DNA of 64,000 nt, taken from positions 9,143,122-9,207,121 of the forward strand of contig CM039180.1 of NCBI GenBank assembly GCA_008360975.2, in the 5' to 3' direction. The notes beneath the pieces were generated by a model. The model had not been told where the DNA came from and searched no databases. It saw only the letters and a program-made list of their open reading frames with translations. A program made the position numbers and the translations under genes. Source of the DNA: Lichenostomus cassidix (lineage: Eukaryota > Chordata > Aves > Passeriformes > Meliphagidae). This document shows positions 24,341 through 37,804 of this stretch, piece after piece; within the stretch, counting starts at the first letter, position 1; every line of letters begins with the position of its first letter.

Positions 24341-24431
24341 GGTTTGGGTTGGGGTTTTTTTGTTTTTTGATTTTTTTTATTTTGTTTTTTTGGTTTTTGG
24401 GTTGTTTTTTTTGTTTTGTTTTGTTTTTTTC
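24341..24431. repeat. T/G-rich low-complexity tract
   Basis: About 90 nt of T runs are punctuated by G (GGTTTTTTTG-type units). It is similar in composition, on the opposite strand, to the A/C-rich tract at 39242-39340. The minus-strand frame rich in Lys, Gln and Pro here is an artefact of this composition. Confidence 0.8.
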
Positions 24432-25311
24432 TGCTAGAATCTCCTCCATTTTTTTCTAGATATTTTTTAACACACATAAGTTTTAAGAAATGATCCTTTT
24501 GTAATAAAAACTACTATTTGCTTGTGTGCATGTATTCCATAGATGATACACAAATTCTGAGGTACTAGTATCTCAATGTCTGTCGTCATTATAGAGGAAG
24601 TCTTATGAATATACTCTAGATTTTTAACTCATAGATTAGACAATGTCTTTCACTTACGTTATGGGTAGCTAGACTTGAAAGTAAAGTTCCCCAAAATCCA
24701 GTGATAGTATTCTGTAAAACATCTCTCTGAAAGACTTCTTTAAAAAATATTATATAAAAGTATTTCCATGTTTTATACAAATATAATAAGAAGCTACAAC
24801 TGAAGGATAAGTGATGGAGCACTGCCGAAACACTTGTAAGCTACATCAGCATCCCAAATTCCAGTTAGCACTCATTAATGCATTTTTATTTTGGAATTTC
24901 TTAGAACATGACTTTTACAATCTTAGTGTTGTAAAATTTTGCTCTATTTGGGAAGATTTAAAAACAAAATTACCACATTGCTGCTGAACACTTTGTGATC
25001 TGTTATGATGAATCTACTATCACATTCAGATCTATTTCCACTGACTTTTGAAACCACAGAGGCTTGTGGTTGTGTTGTCAAATCATTAATCTGATAATAT
25101 AAAATTCTCTGAAGTTATTGATACACTCTGTTAAATCAGTCAGCTGTGGATCATGACTTGAGGAAATTAGATTATTTTCTTCTTTGAATTGATTATTCCA
25201 CTATTTCAAATATGAGCAGGCTTTTTTGCAATTTCTTTAAAATAAAATTTCTCAATTCTAATATAAAAATGGAACCCCTAAATTGACAGCATGTGGGGAA
25301 CAGGAATACTG

Positions 25312-25317
25312 TCTATC

Positions 25318-25358
<41 letters not shown>

Positions 25359-25364
25359 CCTACC
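25312..25364. repeat. (TATC)n tetranucleotide microsatellite
   Basis: About eleven TATC units, ending in two TACC variants. It is a typical polymorphic STR. Confidence 0.95.
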
Positions 25365-28300
25365 TCATTTAAAAGAAAAAAATGAAAACCAATCAAAACA
25401 ATACTGCATGAAAAACAAAACCAGACAATCACAGGTTGTTTCTTCCTCTACAAAAATATTTTAAAAATATAAAAAAAAAAAGAATAAAAATAAAAGAATG
25501 CTTTTATTAATGGAGAACGATTTTCAACTGTCTGACTTTTTCTGGAAGTATTGACAATACAGTCAATAAAGTAAATGGTGGGATGGGGGAAAGTGACAGA
25601 CGGTGATAATCAGCTCCATTTGCTTCAAAGCCCAGAAGGAGTTCAATATATAGAAATGTGTGCATTGAACTGGAGATATTATTAGAATACCTGAGACTCT
25701 GGAAGTCTCATTTTTGCATCAAAGTTGAGATTCTGTTTTTATCAGTCTCTAGTAATTTTGATGTGTATCTTAACTATGTTGATATGTTATATTACACAGA
25801 CATTAGAATTATTAATAAATTAAGAAATAAGGTGAAGCAAGAAAGGTGTCCTGCTCACAAAGAGTAGAAATATGAAATAAAGTATGTTTTAACTTCATTG
25901 TCCTAAACATCTAGTAATTATGTAATGGGGAGAAACATGTAAATGCTTTCAAATATTGCTGTATATTTCTGATCCTTATTTCTGAAAGTCTTTGTCACCA
26001 GTTGCAAGTTTTCTGCTGAAAGTATAGGATTATTAATCATTTAGTATTAAACTTCAAAGCATTTTAAAAGAAGTGTGTTAGAAATACATTTCCAGCAGTT
26101 CAGAATATTCAATGTTTAGACATAGTTTGGAAATTTAGTGGCCAACTGAGAATGAGCACATTGAAATCTGTGCTTTATAGTTTCTCCTGAAGTGGTCACA
26201 CAGAAAGAATGAATAGACTTAGACCAAGCTGAAGGTTTTCAAGTGTTTTGCTTTATTCACATGCAGTTCAACAATTGGAAATTAGTTTCATGAGGATTGA
26301 ATCTGCAACACAATTTCAGATCAAAATCCATCTAATTCAGCCTTTCCTCCATGACATTGACTAAGTATTATATTTTCAGTAAAAAAATGTGGTGCTCAAC
26401 TGATACAAAGTAATTTAATATTTTCCAGAAAGAGAGCAGAGCAGATAAAGTGTTTCATCATGAATTCTATACTTAGTGTGTATGTGTAAAATGATGTTCA
26501 AACAGCACAGAAAGGAATTGCACACTGACACACAGAACTCACAGATAATGTATTCTGAGTAAATGCCATCAGTGACTCTCTATTGGAGATAATCTTCATC
26601 TCTATTCAGCAGCCTGGCTCCTGGCTGCTATAAGTACAGCAAGCTACTAGAATGATTGCTGTGCCTTCAGAAGAGAGATCTAAAAATTAAATTATTTCGT
26701 ACTTCCTGATGAAATACAAGCAGCTGGTGCTCTAAGTATTATGAGTTCTGTAATGTTTATAGAAAGGCTCTTTTGTTTATAGTCTTATCAAAGATCTGTG
26801 AACATAAATACTGTCATCTGAAAATGAAGTAAAACCATTTAGGTACCTGACTTGATGACTTAGAAATTATATAACAGCAGTGTTCATCATGGAAGATGAC
26901 TTGATGTTCACTATCCTAGTCTGTCCGAAGCTCTAAAATCAGTGCATGATTGATGCTAAACAGTAACTTTTTGTCAGCCTTAGCTCAGAGGTAAATAAAT
27001 ACATGGCTAACAAAGCTGAGACCCTTTAAACATTAACTTTTTTGCAGGATCAAAATACTTCTGCTAAGAGATGCTACTTTGCTTAAACAATATACAATAA
27101 TTATATTTTAAATAATGAGAAATTAATACCAAAATTATTCCAAATTTGTGGATTATGAAATAGAAATAATTGTGTTAAGTTTCTCATTTAGATCTAAATG
27201 GTACTAAGGCTAATAATTTTAGGATGCCCAGAAAATCAGATATGACTTGAAATGAGACAAACTGAAACAAAATCTCTACACCCATTGATTTAATATAGGT
27301 GAACTAATGACCAAAACAATTTTTCTACATCAGACACTAACACTCAGATAGTTAGTGTTTCAAGCAGGCATTCTTCATCTCTATAGTCCTATTAAGCATA
27401 CCATTATGGCCTGGTACTGGATGGTGACTTTCAGAATTCAACTGTTTAAAGTTTGTGCTTTTTGTCTTTCCATCCTTTGACTTGTTGTTTTTGAAAAGTC
27501 AAGACCTCTTTCCACAGTGGTTCTTACCTTGGAGAGAAAGGAGTGCTTCCCCTCCTGAATTTTACAGACCTAGCTAAAGTTCTCAGTGGTAGCATTCTGC
27601 AATGAAAGTTTAGAAGAACCATTTTCATGCTAAACCATGTTTTCTTGTTTTCCATCTAAATATTTACTAATAAGTATTCTTGTCTTGTTTATCCTGATAT
27701 TCCACAACATTCACTTGTTCTTGTTTTGTGTAATACTGTTTTCTTAAACTTTTGTTGTGTTGGAGATCTGTGTCTCCAAAACCAGTTTCTTCTGACATCC
27801 TCACCAGCTAAAAACCATTAATCACTTCTGCCTTTTTCAGTCTTGGGAGCACATCTCTGACAAATCACACTTGCACCCAACAGTTTTGCTTTCAACACAT
27901 AAATACTGTCATTTCTTATCTGTAAGGGGATGTATCATCACACCCTGCCTTAGGCTGCTATAGGACACTGTGAACATCAGATTATTTGAGCAATCATTTG
28001 ACTTTTTGTTAGCATCTCTGGACCCACAAAATACTGAATGACATGACTTCACTGATACTTTGTGAAGATAAGATGTCACTAATATATTCAGTAACCATTA
28101 GTTTTGGATGTTTGGACTAATTTTTCAGCTCTTCCTCTTCCACTGGTCTAGAATGTGCACTTGGATAATTACATACATTTCAGGGTTTCATTTATTTTCT
28201 TTTCTTTGTAAACTCCGTGTTTGTTAGAAACCTTAAAACAGTGAATAAAACACAAAAACAACAGAGAAGAGAAACAATCCAAATGTGTGATCATCTTGTG

Positions 28301-28624
28301 AACATCTTTTGCTGATTATTTCCCATGTTTCTATAATAAGACTCACTGTTGCATGTTTAGCATCATCGGTGTAGTCCATAGGCATATAATCAAGTAGAGC
28401 TACTTTTTACCTGGATTTTTTTGACCTATGGCAGCAGAGGACAAAGAATGGTTTAGAACAAGAATAATAGAATATCTGAAAATGAGGGGGAAGAAAAGAG
28501 CCTTTTTCCTTTTTTTATATGCTTTTTATATATATCCTAGATTTCAGGCATAAGAATTTTCATTTTTATTTAGTGTCTTTGAAACCTTGCTGTTGCTTTA
28601 AATTCTGTTTCTCCTTCTCTTTTC

Positions 28625-28638
28625 TTTTTTTTTTTTTT
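28625..28638. repeat. Poly-T run in a T-rich stretch
   Basis: A T14 run lies within a T-rich region (about 28500-28640). No retroposon body is recognisable on either side. Confidence 0.7.
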
Positions 28639-29739
28639 GCATATATAGGTTTAGAAACTGCAAATGGCACATTTTTCACATTCACTTCTGATTTTTGTGC
28701 TGCCTCCTCTTTATTTTTAGCTTCATTAGTGTTTAAAAGTAATCTTTGCCTACTTTCTATCTTCCTGTCCTGCTTGTCACAATAAGCATAAATGTGAAGA
28801 GGAAGGTCATGATTATAAAATAGTATAATTGCTATTAAAATACTAGGAAGATAATTCATTAAAGGTTACTGCTTTTTTCTTCTCCAGCCCTACACACTTG
28901 GATTAAATATCACATTGCATATAAGGTTGTCATTTGATGCAATTTATCCAGGAGTGGAATACTTCCTCCTCTGAAAATAAATGTAGATTTCAGTGTTAGT
29001 AATATAAATAATATTTAATAATTAGTAAGATAATAAACCAGAAATATTATCTCAATGCATGCTTTAAAAAGAGGATATAGAGAACATTCTAAAAATCAGG
29101 ACTTTCAGTTTTATTCAATAGAGCTAATCACAACCTTGCTGAAATTCTTGTCTGGAATTCTTTGGTGAAGAGATGGAGTTGATGTCCAATCTGGTTTTAA
29201 ATGCAAATGATGGAGCATTTGCCATTTCTCTTTCCCAACTCCATGGATTAAATCTGGTTCAGTATCCACAGAGAGTAGAATGCATGTAAAAGTAAACAAA
29301 AAATGCAAACAAACAAAAGTAAACTGAAATTGTTTCATATCTTTTAAAATAGCTTTATTGGGCAGGGTGGGGGGGAAGACAGGTAATCTGTTTCTCTTTG
29401 TTATCTGTTTAAACAGATAACTTATTAAGAGTTGGGTTTTTTTTCCGTGAGAAGATGCTCTGTTTTGTATAAGCGTAGCAAATTTCTGTGGGTGTTAATT
29501 CAAGTGTTAATGCTTTCTTTAAAAAGTTAGCTTTTTGAAGATTAGGGGTCGGTTGGGAGGAGAGGCTAATTTGGTTTAGTTTAATTTGTGTCACTTGGAA
29601 ATGGATTTGTATCAAACTGGAAATGCCATTTTTAAATGGAATATGGAGTTTTGTGTGGTCTGGCTAGTATATGTTCTCGCTGTAGAGAAAGTGTAACGGA
29701 AAATCCGGACATACTGTGAGTAGTTTTCACACCTCATAA

Positions 29740-30390
29740 GTTTAGCCATCTGTGGCAGATGATCTACTCTGTGTGTTTGTTGTCAGGTTCAGCTACATTT
29801 CTCTAAAAGGTGTGAGGATTACGCCTGCCCTGGGAGCAACTGAGTGTATTTTAGGTGGAGTTTTTATGCTTCAGAAAATGAGGGCTGGAGGGAAAGAGGA
29901 AAAAAAGTTTCAGGCAGAAGGAAGTTTAAGGGAGACACTGAGAAACTGCAGAGAAGAGAGAGAAAATATACTTGCAGCCTGAACTGAAGGAGAAATCAAC
30001 TTGCCCAGCTGAGGCAGAGGGGGTTATGGAGAGGTGAAGCAAAACCTGAAAGCTGGTGAGTTGTTGGAATGGAGTGAAGCCTGGAAATCAAGTAACAGCA
30101 ACCAAAAAGTTTCACAAACTTCCTTTTGTTTCTATTCTATTCTAGCAGTGTGTAATACTGGGACCATGGTATGCAGTACCAGAGCAGAGTAAGAAATGTG
30201 CTTTCCTACAACAGAATGTGTTTCATTGCTAATTTTAGGGCACTTTTGGAAAGATTGGGAGAAATTCGATGCAGACCATTCTGCAGGTGCACAGCAGCAT
30301 GGATGAAGCCAGGGCTGAGCAGAAAAGACAGAAAGAAGGCTTAACTGTGATGGATATAGAAAGGTCTGAATTAGGCAGGAGGGCACTTGG
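29740..30390 (+). other. Purine-rich intronic block with exon-like segments
   Basis: This block is richer in G and A than the surrounding intron. It contains two strong donor-like sites, CTG/GTGAGT at 30056 and CTTG/GTGAGT at 30390. An acceptor-like TGCTAATTTTAG ends at 30238, so 30239-30389 could be a 151-nt exon. That segment is open in the frame beginning GTFGKIGRNSMQTILQVHSS. Its length is not a multiple of three, so inclusion between exons B and C would shift the PCLO frame. I do not recognise the peptide. It could be part of an unannotated transcript, a non-productive exon or chance. Confidence 0.2.
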
Positions 30391-33212
30391 TGAGTTTGTC
30401 TTATCTGTGCCTTACAGCAGCAGCTACATGGCCATTGTTCCCCAGCATGAACATTTTAGAGAAAGTGGATAATCAGGGCTTTGCTCACTCTGCCACCTTT
30501 TATCTTAGACCAGGGAAGTAAAGCATCATGAGTACAGAATAAAGTAAATATTGCCTGAACGATCAAACTGAGCCAAACCCAGAGCCCTTGATTGCTGAGG
30601 AGAGGTGTAATTTCCGAGGAATTGAAGAAGTGGTGAGACTCCTGCAAAAAGAAAAGGATTAAAACTCTGCTTCAAGCAGATAATGCATGAAGAGCAAAAA
30701 GCAGGAATTGAAACTGCTCTAGTTGGGGTGAATGGGACTGACCTCCTGTCTTGAGACATTTCCAGGAGACATCTGTGTTCCATGTGGCTGTTTCCACAGC
30801 TGGCAAGAGGAAACAGGTGTGATTATGGAGTGAGCTGAAGAAAAACTGCACTTTCTTTTAGTCTGGAGGACTGGCTCAGATTAACTCTGCACATGATGCC
30901 TGTGCTTGGCCAGATGAATCCTCACTCTTGAGAACAAACAAGGGCTGTGGCACAGCATGTGGTGTCTCGTCAGCTACCATCCTTTGGAGGAAGTCTGTAG
31001 TGAAGGAGAGGCAGAAAAAGCCAAGATTTTCTCACACCATTTTTGTTTGGTTGGTTTTTTTTTCCGCTGTGGAACAAGACTGATATTTCCTTTCTGTCAG
31101 AGATAAAGGGAGGTTTGATGTTAATTGTTTCAGGATTTTTTAATTTCTTTTTAATTGTAGCTGAAAGTTTGCAAAGTAGCCTGATATCTGTTGAAAACAG
31201 ATGGTGTTAATTCAGCATATGCATATCATACTGATGAGTGTAAACTGTTCTGAATTTTTGTCACGAGTATTTTCTGGCCAGGATTCTCAGTTAGATTGCA
31301 AAGGGAAAAAAAAGTATGTTCTCATTTACTGGAAAAATATTCTTTATAATCCAGTAAAGTTTTTCATAGATGAGATGTGAGTTTCAAATAAAATGCATTA
31401 TTCTGACTGAGGGGTATGACACTTAATGATTTGTGCGTTACATGATGAGAAACAGTGTGTTATTGATTGCTATTAATGAATGAGTCCGTGCTACAGCTAT
31501 TTCATTACATGCAGAAAGATTTATTCTGAGGATTTTTTTACTTGAAGATAAAGTTGACTGATGTCTTTCTCTACTACCACAAGTAGCTTTGTGATCAACA
31601 AATCCCAAAGCTAACAGTTAATATTTTGGTATGATATCCTTTAATATATCTTGTTTCAATTACCAATGGCAAAATCCATTTGCCTCTGTATTGAAACACA
31701 TTACTAAGGTACAGTTCTCTGTTATTAGTTAGTTAAATCCAAAAATGGGTTGTGTTGGACACAGGGCTCATCATGTGCAAACAATATCTCTATCTTAATC
31801 TATCACAGGCATCAAATTGTCAATTGACATCATAGAACTTTTGATAACTTTTGAAAACATATAAGGCAGAGAAATTCTGAGGATTTACAGTTCTGTATTT
31901 ATGTAAAATACCTTTTAAACTGTAAGTGAAACAGAGGGGAGAAAAAGAAGTGATGACTGATTAAGAAACTCTAATTAAGTTGTAGTGCAGTATGCAATGT
32001 TATGGTATAGTACATGGTCACCATGAATCTACAGGCTTTGTCTTCATCTTGTTAAACACCTAACTCAGAGGAATTCTACTTTTGCCATTTGTATTTGTCC
32101 ATATAATGACTTCTTCTCTTGTTCAAGATATTGCTATACAATACATAGACTCCTATATACCTTGTCCTCTGTTTGGTCATTTATATAATAATCTTTTGGG
32201 TTGTCAAAACACAATATGCTTAAAAAATCTCTTCAGAAACTTTCATGAGTTATGAGGAAGATGGTGTAGAGAAAACTCCATTCATTTTGTTCCTTTTTTA
32301 TTTTAATCAAAAATTGGATACTCTTAAAAGTAATTAGCAAAATGAGGAAAGATTTTAATTCACAGACAAAGGAATTTGTTTTATATTTTTTATCAGGCTT
32401 TGGCCCTGGACTAGATCTGTAGTACTTTAGCTCTCAGAGTATTAACTGGGGTTGATACTGAAAATGCAGTATTGCAACAATGGTAGAATAGTATTTTTTT
32501 TTTCTGTGAAGTCCCTTGATAGTATTTAGTATACTGATATATACATAAAATACTTGAGAATATTTAACATATCTTAGTACAAAACATACAAAGACAAGCA
32601 TTTAGGAAACATCAGCAGGTATTCCCTACATATCAGCTGTATATTTCCTGCAATGTTTTCAAGCCTTTTTTAGCAAAGTATGAAATCTATGTTTGTCATT
32701 CAGAAAATAAATTCTGACCATGTTCCTCTATTTTGAGGACAGGCTTTCCCCCCTCTCCTCTCCTTTCCCCCTTTCCCTTAATTTTCCTTATTTTCATTCC
32801 TTTTCAGAGATTGAATAGTGGGGAAAATATTGAGCCTGTTTGGTAAAGAGATCTCAATGCTGAAGCAATACTCAACTCTGACAATTTGACTCTTTCTGCC
32901 AATGGTCTGAATCAATCTGTCAGAGATTTTTTCCCCATTGCAAAGAAGCTGAGATACCTGTAATTCTTTATGCATTTAACGTAATTGAACAGTGAATCTC
33001 TCACATAAACTTCTGTCCCAGTACACCTTGCAGAGATAAGTAATATGGTTGCAAAGATAAATAGCAAAGGATAGCAGAGGGGAAAATAAGAATAAAAAAA
33101 GAAAATAATGAGTTTTGAAGGTAGTATTACTTAGAGTTAGCCAGAAATGTTCCCCTTTTGCTGAAGGCTTAAGCTATGAAAGAAAAACAATTACAAAAAG
33201 TGGTGAATTGTA

Positions 33213-33218
33213 CTAAGG
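33213..33218. repeat. Target-site duplication, left copy (CTAAGG)
   Basis: A 6-bp direct repeat of CTAAGG at 33735-33740 flanks the LTR. The duplicated context is slightly longer (ACTAAGGTA on both sides), so 6 bp is the choice that leaves TG at the LTR start. Confidence 0.75.
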
Positions 33219-33734
33219 TAGCGCAGTTGGGGGAGGAGGGGTGGAACAGGCCTCTGCGTTTACCGAAAGTGTCTCTGAGGCTATCGAGAGATCACTCCAG
33301 CCAGCACTGCTCTGGTGCTGTACAGAAAGACCCTTCTCACACCCGAGCTGGTGTAAGGCACAGATTCTCACTCACCCAGAGAGCTGGATAGCTCATGGTT
33401 ACCAGAGACAAAGAATCCAGAGGCTCAATCAGCTGGATGTTCCAGATATTTATTCTGAAGGGTTCCAGGGTGAAAGAGAGAGAAAAGACCTCAGTGTCCC
33501 TAGATATAGGGATCACCTGGGGTCAGGGGAGAGGAGGCTGGGGGAACACCACAACCAATGGGGAGAAGGGAGGGATGGAGTCAGGGGTTAGGTTACAGCC
33601 AGGGGGATTTACATAATTTGGGGAGGGACTTATTGTATTACTCAGACTAGGAAGTTTGGCACCAGTGAAACCCTGCTGTACTGGGACCACTTGGCTCCCC
33701 AGCAGTTCCCAAGGTGGTATCACCCACCACCACA
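33219..33734 (-). mobile_element. Solo LTR of an avian endogenous retrovirus
   Basis: Read on the minus strand, the 516-bp element begins TGTGGTGGTGGGTGATACC and ends CAACTGCGCTA, flanked by CTAAGG on both sides. It contains a polyadenylation signal AATAAA (complement of 33449-33454), a TATA-like CCCTATATC about 50 bp before it, and a GC-richer U3/U5 than the intron. No internal retroviral sequence follows on either side, so this is a solo LTR left by LTR-LTR recombination. A 6-bp duplication fits class II (beta/alpha-like) integration. The 3' terminus TA rather than CA is unusual. The short open frames inside are not genes. It is antisense to PCLO. Confidence 0.8.
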
Positions 33735-33740
33735 CTAAGG
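33735..33740. repeat. Target-site duplication, right copy (CTAAGG)
   Basis: Matches 33213-33218 and marks the other edge of the LTR. Confidence 0.75.
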
Positions 33741-34591
33741 TAATTGGGTAAAGGGACTGTCTTCAATGAGCAGAAAAAGCAAACAGTATAGATATAGTCT
33801 GTAGATGTAAGGTAAGGGAATTAAAATGTAAGCTGTGAATAATGTGTATGTTGTCTAAAATATTTTGAATGCACATACATGGAATGTTGTTCTAGTTACA
33901 TTATCTAAATCAAAGTTTCAAAACACTGGGTTTCATTTTTTTTCTCCCAAACTGATTCTTCAGTTATGACTTTCTACTGATTTCAACTGCTATTTCTAAT
34001 TTTTAGAAATTGAGAAGTAAATTGCCCCATTACCCTTTATAGACAAATTTTTCAGTCTTGTTCCAAATTAATGAGAAATCAGTTAGTCTGTGTAAAACTG
34101 TCTTCTGTGCAAACAACTGGGAACAACTATGTCTGCTCTCATAAAGTAGATGAAATGTAGATTTAGATCCCTTTGAAAATGAGAGTGTAAGGGCCACATC
34201 TGTCTGTAGCTTGCATATCAAATTTCCTTTGAATTTTTCCCTTCTCCCCTCAAGATCAAAAGAAGCATATGGGCTTTTATGTGTTTAACTGGGGAAAGAA
34301 GTTGATATCTCATGTCACGTCAGCTGTTAGGAAGCTGTGCTGTGCTATGCTGTCCCCCTTGCATTTGAAGTGAAAATGGCAATTTCAAACAATTTCACAG
34401 AGAAAATGAAAGGAGTAAGGGGATGGAAAGTATAAAAGTGCTCATCTGAGGAATGAGTGACTCTGGCTGATATGAAGGAAAGCAAAAAAACTGAAAAAAA
34501 TCTTATTGTTTTGGAATAGACTATTTCTAAAAATTTTATATTGGTGTTAACAGAAAAGAAATTTATCTTTAGAGGCCTCCAAAGGAGTGGG

Positions 34592-34607
34592 AAAAAAAAA
34601 AAAAAAA
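34592..34607. repeat. Poly-A run
   Basis: A16 homopolymer with no retroposon sequence recognisable upstream. Confidence 0.8.
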
Positions 34608-37600
34608 CCTAAGATAGAAAATCAGACTGACTGGCATCTGAGTGCTCCTGTGTAGTGATTTAGAAACTAGTTTTCTGCCTGACTGCTCAGTCCCCAGAGC
34701 AACATACTCACAGAAAAGAAAAAGACAAGAGTTACGTTAAAGGAAAGCTCTAGTATATTACTCACAAAGCAGGGTATTTCACTCCCATACACAAAGCCAA
34801 ATTCAGCTCATCAAATTAATCTTCCACTACCCTTGCTAGCAATGGCACACAAGCCAAGGCAGTACTAGTTGTATGATAAGGTTTTTCTATTGGTTAGATT
34901 TTGTTCAGAGCATGTATTTCTCCATTCTCAGCACTGCTGATGAGACCAGCTTTTATTAAATAAATATTCCTATATATTTTCCTTACCACACACAACTCAG
35001 CTGCTTCCCTGAACCTGATGGCTTCACTGGGGGATTCCCACATTTCTCATGCCATAGAAATGCCCCTCTATCATCCTTTGCCGGTGGAGAGAAGCTTCTC
35101 AATATTCTTGCTCTAATGTTTGTTAACCAGGGGTTAACAAAGACACTCCCCTCTCGTCAGTGCTACCACATAATAGATATTAAGTCCAGAAGGGTCCATA
35201 AAAACTTACACAAGAAACTTTCTTTGCACAGAATAAGTCACAAAACATATCTCAGTACCTCCCTCTGTATCGTATAAGAAGATGTAGTTAAGGATTGCGT
35301 ACTTAATAATGAAGTTGTCAAATAATAATGTATTACCTTAATACCTTAGGAGTTAGGTCTCATTTGCAAGCAATTTTAAAGATACCATTAAATTACCAAT
35401 AGGCCCTTAATGAATGACAACATATTTTCATGGATTCTTTGCAGTAAATTAAACCTTTAAAATAACGAATTGCCAAGATTTCTGACTCTTCCTTTTCATA
35501 CATTTCTAAAAATGTTGTAATAGCATTGTTCAGCATGTACAGCTTTGCGTGCTGTACAGCTGTACAGCTTGATGCACATGCTGTGATACTGAGTAACACA
35601 TTCCAGCCCTTTATAAGTAGAACGGCTGTGTTACAATTGCAATTTTAACTGTGCTTTTTGGGGCTTTGGAGAGGTTGCATTTGTGAAGGTTTTTGTTATA
35701 GGAAAAATGTGAGAGCTGGAAAGTGAACTGCAGCACAAGCTTCACCTTAACAACCTGCATTGGTCCCAACCTAAAGTGACTTTTTTTCTGAATGGGAGAG
35801 TAATTTCTGTCCCTGCATTACCTGACATCTTATCAGATGAAAAAAGTTTATTTACAGTAATTTCATCTAATGTCAGCATTCATCTCTCAGCCTAATGCTA
35901 GTCATAAGTTTTCTAAGCAAGTTTATTGACTGCATGGTCCTTCTTTGAAGACAAAAAAATATTATTTGCATTATTTTTCTAGTATCAGAAAAATAAGGAT
36001 ACAGCCAAATTCCTGATGACATTTCAAGTCTGTTGCAAATCAGCATCAAATGTTTCAAAAAACCTAGCCCTGCAGAGGGTGAGTTTTTGTTCTTCTAGAG
36101 TATAGAACAGGATTTTCACCATGCTGTTGAGTCTTCTGGGGATTATGTCAATGGGGTAGCCTCATCTATAATCCCCTTTACTTTTGCTTTTCACAGCACC
36201 ACAGGCTGTAGTAGTCAGACATCACCTTATCTGTTACACAGAGAGTCAGGTGATGGCAAGCTAATAAGATGCTGTCATCACAGTTGTAATTGATTTCTGC
36301 AAATGCATGTATGTATACATATTGTATACATTATTTTCAGGGTTTTCCATACTTACACAAAAAATATATGAGTGCAGGTCTGTTTTATCAGCTCTAAAGA
36401 GGACAGAAGGGGAAGTTGAAGTTTTTTTTGTGTCGTGATCACAGAAAATGTTAAAAGAGGCATGAATAATGAAGGTTACATTTTTACTAGTAAAATTCAA
36501 AACGTGCAAGAAGTATGCGAGAGTTGTATGCTCAAGTGTGAAAGCTGAATTCTCTGAGAAAATGAAGCTAATATTCAAGCATGGCTACTGGAATGGAGAG
36601 CAGCATATCATGTTCACAAATTCATTTGAGAAAAGGCCAAGAAGGATTGTGTAACTAGAATCAAACACAGTGTTTAGAGGTGGAAGTTCATCACAGGTGC
36701 CCTGAGCCATTCAGTCCCCCAAAGTAAACTATCTCTTTAAAACAGATGAAAAGCAACAGAACATATTAGTATTTCCTAGTACTTGACTGATTCTTGTAGT
36801 GGGTCAAAGTCTTGCTTGGCTTGGTCAACAATGACATAAATTGGAAAAGAAAACTAGGTAGAAAAATGTATTTTTAGAAAGATTTGGAGGAAACAGGATG
36901 GTCATTGCAAAGGAGTTATCCAGATGAACTCTACAAATTCAAACTCAGACGATAATTCACATCAACACTAATGTGTATTGGCAAGGCAGAAAAGGAAGGT
37001 TTTGCTAAGTCTGTTTGCGTGCAACCTTCAGCTCAGTGTTTTGACTTCCTTACTGTGATGTTATCTTGTCACTGAACTGCAAGACTAAGACTTTCTCCTA
37101 TGTTTATTTCAAATCTTTGTTAGGCTTAAGGAGTAGTGGTGGAAGGGGAAGATTGTTTGTTCTTTAATTTGTTGTACTGGGGAGAACATATCTGTAGTTT
37201 TATTTCAAGCACAAGTTTTGGACTTATTTTAACAAGGCCAGCCTTTCCTCAGAAGCAGATCTGATTGCCATAAAGTCCATCCTGAAGGGATATCCCAGAA
37301 AAGTGTAAAATTATACAAGGGAGAAATAAAGTAATAACATTTATATGAATGTCATGGTAAAACAAAAACCAGAATAATTTACTTCTAGTTTTTGAAAGTT
37401 ACAGTCAACATTTAGAGTGATCATTTGTTAAACAAAAAAATATTTTTAAAAATTAATGAGGTTGCTAATAAATAGCTAGAAGTAAACTGATTAGAATTAG
37501 ATGGAAAACATGATAAAATATATTAGACAACTTCATTGATTATTCAGTCAGAGAGCTTGCTACTGTCACCTGTCTGATATCTAACTTAAACTTTAACCAG

Positions 37601-37784
37601 TGATTGTAATGTCTAAGAACATCTGCATGTATTTGATAGGTTTATGTGGCTCCAGAGTGGTCTCATGAAGGTTTCTGCCGCATGTCTCCTTTGGATACTT
37701 CAAATATGAAATGATCCTAACATTATAAATGTGAGACAAGGACAGGGATAGGACTAGACAGCACAATTACTCCTTTCCACTCGC

Positions 37785-37804
37785 TTTTTTTTTTTTTTTT
37801 TTTT
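37785..37804. repeat. Poly-T run
   Basis: T20 homopolymer with no recognisable retroposon attached. Confidence 0.85.

Noticed and set aside
33176..33616. Three overlapping open frames
   Set aside because: All lie within the GC-richer solo LTR and have no coding signature.
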